11,644 nucleotides of DNA, taken from Candidatus Didemnitutus sp. Its GTDB lineage: Bacteria; Verrucomicrobiota; Verrucomicrobiia; Opitutales; Opitutaceae. This document shows, one piece after another, positions 6,801 through 11,644 of the stretch. The notes under the pieces are model-generated. The model was not told the origin of the DNA, did no database searches, and saw nothing but the letters and a program-made list of their open reading frames with translations. A program made the position numbers and the translations under genes. Each line of letters starts with the position of its first letter. Within the stretch, counting starts at the first letter, position 1. The stretch lies in contig JAUXOH010000221.1 of NCBI GenBank assembly GCA_030682505.1, positions 1 to 11,644 on the forward strand. The letters run 5' to 3'.

Positions 6801-8717
6801 GCGCAATTCCGCGCCCCGGGTGTCGATTGAACCCGCCGCGCTCCGGATCTGCTGCATCTCATTTTCCAACTGACCTAGGCGGGTCGCGCTGTCGCTGAGA
6901 GCTTGCTTCCCGGCCCGATACTGGTCGCGCAACTTGAGGGCGTCTTCCCGCACGCTAGCGCGGTCGGCTTCGGCAATCGCCAGCTGCGTCTGCAGATCAT
7001 CGATCTGCTTCTGTGCGGAGATCAAGGGAGCATCATCGTGCCGGGCGGCGGCAGTGAGGCGTGCATTGGCGCTGGTCAGCTCGTCAACGCGCGTCCGCAG
7101 TTGGGCGATTTCGTCGGCCCCCACCCGCGCGGTGCCGGCCTGCGCTCGCAAGTTCACCAACTCACTCTGCAAGGCGGCCAACTGGGCCAGACTTGAATCT
7201 GCCGCGTTCTGCGCCGCAGTGAGGTCGGTTTTTAGCTGGCCCAATTCCCGGCGGGCAAGTTCATCGGACGCTTGGGCGGTGGCCAGTTGGAGGCGCGCTT
7301 TTTCGAGTTCGCCCGGGCCCACCGTCGTGGAGCGCAAGCGTTGCAATTCGCCTTCGAGCCGGTCGTTCATCGCGCGAAGACTGCTCGACTCGCTGGCGAG
7401 GCGCCGGAGGCGGGCCACTTCATCCTGCAAGTCCCGGCGGTTGTCCGTACCGCTGGAGACGCCCAGTTCCCGGGCTGTGGCAAGTTCCTCCGCTAGGCGG
7501 GCCACCGTCAATTCGCTATTCTGCAACCGGGTTTGGGTCGCGGCCAAGTCCCGGCGGGCGTTTGCAATTTCCGTCGGGATCTCAGCACTGGAGCGACTCG
7601 CGGTTTGCTGGGTTGCCAGCGCCTTCTCGAGTTGCGCCTTGTCCAGCTCGAGTTGGCCCTTTTCCAGCACGAGACGTTGGTTCGCTTCGGCAAACCGGCT
7701 GTTGGCGGCGAGAGCCTGCGCCAGTTCCTCGCGCAAACGGTTGTCCTCGGCCGGCGTCGGCGCAGGCACCGTTGGCGCCGTGGCTTGGGCGACGACCCGG
7801 CTGGGGGCTTCGCCTCGCCTCAGTCGATCGCGCAGCTGATTGGCCGCGCTGTCGGCACGTGTCCGCATGTCGCCGGTGAAACTCCGGGCCACAAAATCAC
7901 GTCCCATCGGTGAGGCACCACCTTCGACCGCAAGGGTGAGCCAGGCATAGCCGGTGATGGAGTCGGCATTCAGGCCACCCCGACCCGAGGCATACATGAG
8001 ACCCAGATTATTCTGGGCCGGCGCGTAACCCCGTTCCGCCGCGATTTGATAGAGGGTAACGGCTGCTTTCTCATCCTTGGCGACTCCGCGTCCATCCTCG
8101 ACCATCATGCCGAGATTGAACTGCGCCGCGACAAAACCCTGTTCGGCGGCGGCCTTGTACCAACGAACCGCCTGTTCCTCGTCGCGCCGAATTCCGCGGC
8201 CGGCTTCATAGGCCAACCCGAGATTGAACTGGGCTTCCGCGAGACCTTTCTCCGCGGCCTGCTTGAACCAGATGTTCGCCTCGAACAAATCCTGCCCGAC
8301 CCCCCGACCGGTGGCATACATGTTGCCCGTATTGAACTGCGCCGGAATGAAGCCCTGTTCGGCCGCAAGGAGATAATAGCGAAATGCCTGCCGGAGATCG
8401 ACTGCCACGCCACGCCCAAGTTCGTGAACCAGACCCAGATTGAACTGCGCCGGAGCGAAGCCGCGGCCAGCCGCGCGCTCATACCAGACGAGCGCTTCGG
8501 TAAACTTATTCGCCGCGGTCAGCTGGTTTCCCAATGTATTCTGCGCATCGGCATCGCCCCCTTCCGCCCGGACCTGAACATCGCGATCGCTGCCGCCAGC
8601 CGGCTGCGCGGCGAGGTGCGCCGCCCCGGACAAGGCGCAGAGAAAAACCAAGACGCGCCAACCACGCGAGGAGGTCGAATTGAAGGTTTTCCAAAAAAAT
8701 CCGATGGGGAGGCGCAC
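3825..8717 (-). CDS. Giant exported SEL1-repeat, coiled-coil, LysM protein
   Basis: A 1630-residue protein. The start is GTG at 8715-8717; a stop codon lies directly upstream in frame, so no longer start is possible. Residues about 1-38 look like a signal peptide with a long basic n-region, a hydrophobic core VLVFLCALSGAAHLAA (22-37) and an Ala-rich cleavage region. Residues about 52-268 contain six SEL1-type repeats of about 36 residues (AQFNLGLxYExGRGV, AAEQGF), a protein-interaction fold. A proline-rich linker follows near 313-322. About 325-1545 is almost continuous predicted coiled coil rich in A, L, E, Q and R, with internal duplications. A flexible linker leads to a LysM domain in the last 50 residues (VVADGDSLSRLSLLYYG, IYNANRDVL, LRVGQRLRIP), expected to bind peptidoglycan. 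It is probably periplasmic, attached to the wall, and could act as a scaffold or spacer; that is inference. It lies 9 bases after the ATP-grasp-like gene. Confidence 0.93.
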   Translation of the reverse strand: MRLPIGFFWKTFNSTSSRGWRVLVFLCALSGAAHLAAQPAGGSDRDVQVRAEGGDADAQNTLGNQLTAANKFTEALVWYERAAGRGFAPAQFNLGLVHELGRGVAVDLRQAFRYYLLAAEQGFIPAQFNTGNMYATGRGVGQDLFEANIWFKQAAEKGLAEAQFNLGLAYEAGRGIRRDEEQAVRWYKAAAEQGFVAAQFNLGMMVEDGRGVAKDEKAAVTLYQIAAERGYAPAQNNLGLMYASGRGGLNADSITGYAWLTLAVEGGASPMGRDFVARSFTGDMRTRADSAANQLRDRLRRGEAPSRVVAQATAPTVPAPTPAEDNRLREELAQALAANSRFAEANQRLVLEKGQLELDKAQLEKALATQQTASRSSAEIPTEIANARRDLAATQTRLQNSELTVARLAEELATARELGVSSGTDNRRDLQDEVARLRRLASESSSLRAMNDRLEGELQRLRSTTVGPGELEKARLQLATAQASDELARRELGQLKTDLTAAQNAADSSLAQLAALQSELVNLRAQAGTARVGADEIAQLRTRVDELTSANARLTAAARHDDAPLISAQKQIDDLQTQLAIAEADRASVREDALKLRDQYRAGKQALSDSATRLGQLENEMQQIRSAAGSIDTRGAELRRQLLESEKTAGLLRAENLASRQALTVFENRVDHLQRENLEIRAAAGSNDAGLVEMRRRIAEAQTATEQMQAKLDAANLTIAARENELIVLRAQPPIVREVADERMPALEHQLAVAEADRASIREDALKLRDEYRAGQQAIAAANSRIEQLERENQGLRAATGSSDAGNAELGRQLANAQQAAAQLRAELASVKETVGAQANEIVVLRTAGQARNDAALVTALAQVDNLQVQLAVAEADRASVREDALKLRDEFRAERHALAAVEGQVARLQSENQGLRAAAGATDVSGAELRQQLEDARNAAGQLRVELAAAQQAERDRTKEIAVLRDQPPAVQKIADERVPALEKQLAAANRAVETHGSSVAELTAAHANLERQLEGARQDAGQLPALRAQVQRLLQENIRLAGGTKDTAALDAARSQIATLEQQLAAARSSLARADSGASELAQLRLELAGAQRTADSHSAQVTELTAARERLEKELLGARSGTAEVAQLQNELAETTRAADSLHTQVAELTAANAKLEKDLTNALKSTDAALAAQAQAVNAARPDAYQMEIRTLEDRVRQLDSALQEDRTVTAREIASLAEQLLKSRETSKALSDANRALLAVRQSDSGPSRQEFDQVQTRVRELTSIGEEMRRQNEKLNAENERLARERDEIRVQLAESDKVEASNTRTVAELTQANASAEQERNQLLNQIADLTRQLTAALGARNTADSKLVSENRALEGRLQAVGTELASTQREIEALKRQQSESAALAATANDASEKVRTELTALQSRLSDAEKISEFHGSSVAELTVANAKLTDERDALQRQLAVANAETTRVAVAQRATESQLTNAERNAAQTNEVLSAQLQQVQRELAGLRAANQRLADSNVTLDRDRQQALNQVRQENVALSSRLSQAQNTLDQIAAAARLGTPAAGIAVAAQPGSGQTPPLLAASVEARFHVVADGDSLSRLSLLYYGTSNRWQEIYNANRDVLAGENSLRVGQRLRIP
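6025..6119 (-). repeat. Coiled-coil repeat copy 3 inside the LysM gene
   Basis: A 95-base segment similar to 6385-6479 and 6901-6995, all in the same reading frame. It encodes VAEADRASVREDALKLRDEF and flanking residues (about 866-897 of the protein). It lies 360 bases, a whole number of codons, from copy 2. Confidence 0.8.
6385..6479 (-). repeat. Coiled-coil repeat copy 2 inside the LysM gene
   Basis: This is the second 95-base copy, encoding VAEADRASIREDALKLRDEY (about residues 746-777). It lies 516 bases, exactly 172 codons, from copy 1. Many of the base differences between copies fall in third codon positions, which points to old duplications kept under protein-level constraint. Confidence 0.8.
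6901..6995 (-). repeat. Coiled-coil repeat copy 1 inside the LysM gene
   Basis: This is the first copy in translation order, encoding IAEADRASVREDALKLRDQY (about residues 574-605). Around it, a looser motif of the type V-x-E-L-T-x-A-x-A-x-L recurs at least six times in the rest of the coil, so the rod appears to have grown by repeated segment duplication. Confidence 0.8.
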
Positions 8718-8733
8718 CTAGGGAACCTAGGTG
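8715..8733. repeat. Perfect palindrome across a stop/start junction
   Basis: CACCTAGG (8715-8722), spacer GAA, then CCTAGGTG (8726-8733): a perfect 8-bp inverted repeat. On the minus strand it contains the TAG stop of the upstream gene (8727-8729) and the GTG start of the LysM gene (8715-8717). In the mRNA it would fold the start codon into a hairpin. It could couple translation of the two genes or be a protein-binding site; it lacks a T-run and so is not a terminator. Confidence 0.75.
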
Positions 8734-10142
8734 AAAATCCTACATGGGAGCAAGGCCGCATCCTCCATCCCGTGAATGATTTTCTTATCCGGAGGGCAAA
8801 AAGTCGCAAGGGCCCCGGACAAGCGGGTTTTGCCACTGCCGACGAAGTAATAGGGGCAAAGTCGAAGCCGGCCCGCCGTCGCTTTCGATTCAACCGGTCC
8901 ACCGCCCACGGGTACGCGGTAAATGGGGTGCTCAATGCGGCGCGGTTTCCGGTATTCCTGCAGGAGGTGGAGGTTCGTCGGCGCGAGGCGCAAGGCCTCT
9001 TCGATTCCTTGTTGCCACTCTTCGCGCGAGCAGTCGCTGCCCAGCACCACGCTGCGGGCGCCCCAAGCCGTCTCATGAAAGCCGGAGATCTTGATGATCA
9101 GGTCGCGCTCCTTTTGCGACGCACCAGCGAGGTCGCGCCAGTCATTGAGCATGCGGCCCCCGACGCGGGGGCCATCCATCACCGCGCCCGGCGGGAGCGG
9201 AGCCGGATCCATGATCCAAGAGGCCGGAATAATCCGCTTCAGCACCTCCAAGTTCTCCCGACCGAGGTTCTCCTGCCAGAATTCCCCGAGGAGGTGGTGA
9301 TGAAAGAGCGCGAGGGAAAGTTTCTCTTCCTGGAAGGGGCGCATGGGTGGAGCGATCGCCACCTGCCCGGCCGACCACGCCTCGAGAATATGCTCCCCCA
9401 CCCGCACATTGGCCCAGTCAAACAACTCGAAAAAACGGAAGATCACATCGATTTTCTCCGGCGTGCCTTCGATATCGAAAAACAGTTCCCCGCCCAGCGG
9501 AAACACTTTGTCGGGATGCAGACAGAATACCCGCCGACCGAGGCGCTGGAGTTGCTCCGCCAGCCATTGCATTTCGGGACGATAAGTCGCAGCCTCGTCG
9601 CTCACAAAAAGGGCAATTAGCGGATTGCGCAAATTGGGCCGGAGACTGGCGAGTGATCGGTAGAAGCCCTCGATCATCGCACCCGGGTGACCGAGCACGC
9701 TCGCGTCCGTGTCGCCGCCATAAAGGCGATTGAGGAAAGCTGTGAGACCGAAGCCGCCCGGCACCGAGTCGAGCTGCGTCATCACAAAACCGCTGGCGGT
9801 CAGGAGAAGATCGGGCCGCAAGACGGTGGGAAACGCACCCCGATTCCTCGGATCCCGGGAATGCTGCACCAACTCCGGGGGCTTGCCCCGATCCAGATAA
9901 TCGGCCACCCACGGAGCCAGCAGCGGTTTGTTGCGCAAGAGGTTTTTCCCCGCGGCTGAACGCAGATAAAGCACTTCCAGCGCCTGATGAAACTCGAGGC
10001 ACGCGGTTCCGATTTTCTCCAGCTCGCCCACCTGCTCGGGCGACAGAGGCCAAGCTTGGGGTGATAATTGCCAGGTCTTGTCCTCGAACAGCGGCTGGGC
10101 CCGGAGTGAGGCTTTGATCTGATCGTAGGCGAGGTCGGGCAT
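8727..10142 (-). CDS. Putative circularly permuted ATP-grasp-like protein
   Basis: A 471-residue protein, ATG at 10140-10142 to TAG at 8727-8729. I do not recognise a named gene. Residues 125-134 (DSVPGGFGLT) form a conserved-looking glycine motif after a strand-rich block. The region 347-397 reads like an ATP-grasp nucleotide-binding half: DLIIKISGFHETAWGARSVV, a helix EEWQQGIEEAL, then LLQEY (393-397). The end (about 425-470, with RLRLCPYYFVGSG) resembles the closing strands of circularly permuted ATP-grasp proteins such as glutathionylspermidine-synthase-like enzymes. There is no signal peptide or membrane helix, so it is probably cytoplasmic. If the assignment holds it would join a carboxylate to an amine using ATP; the substrate cannot be read from the sequence. 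It lies 109 bases after prfB, with no clear terminator between, and 9 bases before the LysM gene, which suggests co-transcription with the latter. The CDS is secure; the fold is a tentative inference. Confidence 0.88.
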   Translation of the reverse strand: MPDLAYDQIKASLRAQPLFEDKTWQLSPQAWPLSPEQVGELEKIGTACLEFHQALEVLYLRSAAGKNLLRNKPLLAPWVADYLDRGKPPELVQHSRDPRNRGAFPTVLRPDLLLTASGFVMTQLDSVPGGFGLTAFLNRLYGGDTDASVLGHPGAMIEGFYRSLASLRPNLRNPLIALFVSDEAATYRPEMQWLAEQLQRLGRRVFCLHPDKVFPLGGELFFDIEGTPEKIDVIFRFFELFDWANVRVGEHILEAWSAGQVAIAPPMRPFQEEKLSLALFHHHLLGEFWQENLGRENLEVLKRIIPASWIMDPAPLPPGAVMDGPRVGGRMLNDWRDLAGASQKERDLIIKISGFHETAWGARSVVLGSDCSREEWQQGIEEALRLAPTNLHLLQEYRKPRRIEHPIYRVPVGGGPVESKATAGRLRLCPYYFVGSGKTRLSGALATFCPPDKKIIHGMEDAALLPCRIFT

Positions 10143-10153
10143 GTTGGGCGAAG

Positions 10154-10163
10154 CCGGTTAGCG
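10154..10163 (-). promoter_or_regulatory. CGCTAAC-type leader before the ATP-grasp-like gene
   Basis: On the minus strand CGCTAACCGG ends 11 bases before the ATG at 10142, again with no Shine-Dalgarno sequence. It is the third occurrence of CGCTAAC just before a start codon in this window. The remaining bases between prfB and this gene (10164-10251) hold only GC-rich sequence with no T-run terminator. Confidence 0.35.
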
Positions 10164-10251
10164 AAAGGCAGAACAGCGATTTGGCAAGTTTCCCGCAAGC
10201 ACCGTGGCACATCCCGCCCTCCGGCCGAGGCCGCCGCGAGGCGAAAACCGC

Positions 10252-11398
10252 CTACTCGTCGTCCATCTGAATATCCTTGTTCCGATGCCGGGGACTCCCG
10301 GCGCGCAGCCAAGCATAGATGAAGCGATCCAAGTCGCCGTCGAGCACGCCCTGGGTGTCGCTGGTCGAGACTCCGGTGCGCAGGTCCTTCACCATTTGGT
10401 AGGGTTGCAGCACGTAGCTGCGGATCTGGCTGCCCCACCCGATCTCACCCTTGTCGCCGTAGAATTTTTCCATCTCGCTGCGCTGGGCATCAAGTTTCTT
10501 CTCGTAGAGTCGCGACTTGAGCACCGTGAGGGCACTGGCGCGATTCTTGATCTGGGAGCGTTCGTTTTGACAAACCACCACGAGCCCGGACGGGATGTGC
10601 GTGAGGCGCACGGCCGAGTCCGTGGTATTGACGCCCTGCCCGCCTTTCCCCGAGGAACGATACACGTCGACGCGGATTTCCGTCTCGGGAATCTCGATGT
10701 CGATGTCCTCATTGACCTCCGCGACGACGTCGATCGCACAGAATGACGTGTGGCGCCGCTTGTTGGAATCAAAGGGACTGATGCGCACGAGGCGATGCAC
10801 GCCGCGCTCGGCTTTCACGTAGCCGTAGGCGTTCTCACCCTTGATCATCAACGTGGCCTTGGTGATGCCGGCTTGATCACCGACCTGCACATCCTGCACC
10901 TCGACGTCGAAACCACGGCGTTCCGCCCAACGCAGATACATGCGGAACAGAATATCGCACCAATCGTTGGACTCGGTGCCGCCCGCCCCGGATTGGATGC
11001 TGAGAAAGGCGTTGTTCCGATCAAACTGACCGGTGAGAAAGGAGGCGATCTCGAGTTTGTCGAGTTCCTCGACCATCGCCGTCACCGCCGCTTCGAGCTC
11101 CTTGGCGTAGGCCTCCTGTTCGGCCGGCGAGGCCGACTCGATCAATTCCACCATCACGCCCGCGTCATCGAGCTTCCGGTTGAAGCCCAAGAGTCCGGCG
11201 ATGGTCTTTTTGAGACCGTTAAGTTTGGCAATGTGCTTCTGGGCGCGCTCGCTGTTATTCCAGAAATCCGGCGCGCCCATCTGCGCCTCCATTGCCTCTA
11301 TTTCCCGCTGCTTTTGTTCGACGTCAAAGAAACCTCCCCAAGTAGCCGGCGCGCTTCTTGATAAGTTCGAACTGAGTGAAAATTTCGGGGGCGATCAT
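10252..11398 (-). CDS. prfB: Peptide chain release factor 2, with programmed +1 frameshift
   Basis: RF2 recognises UGA and UAA stop codons and triggers hydrolysis of peptidyl-tRNA on the ribosome. Translation begins at ATG 11396-11398 (MIAPEIFTQFELIKKRAGYLGRFL, 24 codons), reaches CTT TGA at 11324-11329, shifts +1, and continues as DVEQKQREIEAMEAQ to TAG at 10252-10254. That gives 381 residues, against 365 in E. coli. In full-length numbering the stop-recognition tripeptide SPF is at 207-209 (VRISPFDSNKRRHTSF) and the catalytic GGQ at 252-254 (SSGKGGQGVN). Serine 248 occupies the place of E. coli Thr246, the usual form outside K-12. Domain 1 and the C-terminal helices are complete. Without the frameshift the longest uninterrupted frame would begin at 11292 and lack the first helix. 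A G-rich GGGGGTG precedes the ATG. A partial gene ends 24 bases upstream, so prfB probably lies within an operon. Confidence 0.96.
10864..10922 (-). repeat. prfB segment duplicated in inverted orientation at the window end
   Basis: These 59 bases encode RRGFDVEVQDVQVGDQAGI of RF2 on the minus strand. The reverse complement of 11586-11644 matches them at 58 of 59 positions. The only difference, at 10891, changes an aspartate codon GAT to GAC and is silent. Confidence 0.93.
11323..11338 (-). promoter_or_regulatory. prfB: prfB +1 frameshift signal
   Basis: On the minus strand the mRNA reads GGGGAGG, TTT, CTT TGA C. The internal Shine-Dalgarno-like GGGGAGG (11332-11338) sits three bases before the slippery CTT, the same spacing as the E. 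coli signal (AGGGGG, TAT, CTT TGA C). TGA followed by C is the weak stop context typical of this autoregulatory site. Low RF2 favours the shift and so raises RF2 synthesis. Confidence 0.95.
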
Positions 11399-11422
11399 TG
11401 CACCCCCATGGCCGCAAAGACC

Positions 11423-11644
11423 TCACGGCTCCGCAAGTGAATTCTGCAATCCCAGCTTCGCGGGCGAGCCGAGGTAGACCACCCGGCGATTCCCGACCCA
11501 GTAGGAGGCGCGTTCCACCGGGGCCTCGGCGACCGTGAAAACCCGCTCATCCGCGAGCCGACGCCACTCACTGTCATAGAGCATCAACGCCGTGGTTTCG
11601 ACGTCGAGGTGCAGGACGTGCAGGTCGGTGATCAAGCCGGCATC
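11423..11644 (-). CDS. 3' end of an unknown gene, fused to antisense prfB sequence
   Basis: The minus-strand frame is open from the window edge to TGA at 11423-11425. Only about the last 54 residues (from ALMLYDSEWRRLADERVF to VVYLGSPAKLGLQNSLAEP) look like a real protein; I do not recognise the family, but the segment YWVGNRRVVYLGSPAKLG has natural strand-like composition and no signal or membrane feature. The preceding residues (AGLITDLHVLHLDVETT) are the antisense translation of the inverted prfB copy at 11586-11644 and are not credible as coding. The true gene therefore probably continues differently beyond about 11586, or has been broken by an inverted duplication. It ends 24 bases before prfB in the same direction, which suggests an operon. 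Confidence 0.55.
   Translation of the reverse strand, partial: DAGLITDLHVLHLDVETTALMLYDSEWRRLADERVFTVAEAPVERASYWVGNRRVVYLGSPAKLGLQNSLAEP
11586..11644 (+). repeat. Inverted partial copy of prfB at the window edge
   Basis: On the plus strand these bases read in frame as RRGFDVEVQDVQVGDQAGI, part of RF2, matching 10864-10922 in opposite orientation. Homology begins sharply at 11586 and runs to the last base, so the copy may continue outside the window. There is no start codon or prfB-like sequence before it. It is either a real short inverted duplication or a fold-back chimera. Confidence 0.92.

Noticed and set aside
8046..9620. Open frame of 524 codons on the plus strand
   Set aside because: It is antisense to the ATP-grasp-like gene and to the SEL1 region. 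Its repeated IELRR-like segments are the reverse reading of SEL1 repeats, and it has no recognisable domain.
10164..10251. Possible terminator between prfB and the ATP-grasp-like gene
   Set aside because: The GC-rich sequence allows short stems only, and no T-run follows on the minus strand.
11395..11577. 60-codon minus-strand frame just upstream of prfB
   Set aside because: It overlaps the more natural frame ending at 11423 and overlaps the prfB start; its Arg/Pro/Ser-rich composition is that of a shadow frame.

Overview
The window is GC-rich bacterial chromosome, most likely from the Verrucomicrobiota and probably the Opitutaceae. This rests on my recognition of protein families (a CII-like helix-turn-helix regulator, a small stand-alone Arm-type domain protein, a SEL1/coiled-coil/LysM protein) and on the general lack of Shine-Dalgarno sequences. 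No ribosomal RNA is present to settle it. Both ends cut through genes.

Layout. 1-291 is the 3' end of a plus-strand gene of uncertain function. 359-847 (minus) encodes a small HTH regulator resembling phage CII-type proteins. 1007-3139 is the sucC-sucD operon (succinate-CoA ligase beta and alpha subunits), closed by a strong intrinsic terminator at 3169-3198. 3199-3451 has no protein gene but is rich in hairpins and ends in a second strong terminator, so it is a candidate structured RNA or leader. It lies just before a small gene (3510-3755) for a protein resembling the Arm DNA-binding part of tyrosine recombinases, which is followed by a third terminator. From about 3825 to the right edge every gene reads leftwards. 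In transcription order these are: a partial unknown gene (from 11644), prfB (release factor 2) with a programmed +1 frameshift, a 471-residue ATP-grasp-like protein, and a 1630-residue exported protein with SEL1 repeats, a very long coiled coil and a C-terminal LysM domain.

How the genes work together. SucC and SucD form one TCA-cycle enzyme. RF2 controls its own synthesis by frameshifting at an in-frame UGA. The ATP-grasp-like gene and the large LysM gene are 9 bases apart and are probably co-transcribed. A perfect 19-base palindrome covers the stop of the first and the start of the second. The SEL1/LysM protein is probably periplasmic and attached to peptidoglycan.

Most notable observations. 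(1) The last 59 bases of the window are an inverted copy of an internal piece of prfB with one synonymous difference, either a real inverted duplication or a chimeric sequence end. (2) prfB carries a complete frameshift signal, so the gene starts 106 bases before the first ATG of its main reading frame. (3) A hairpin-rich element lies between two terminators. (4) A recurrent CGCTAAC leader lies 11-14 bases before three start codons. (5) A palindrome covers a stop/start junction. I found no CRISPR array, tRNA, rRNA or insertion sequence.
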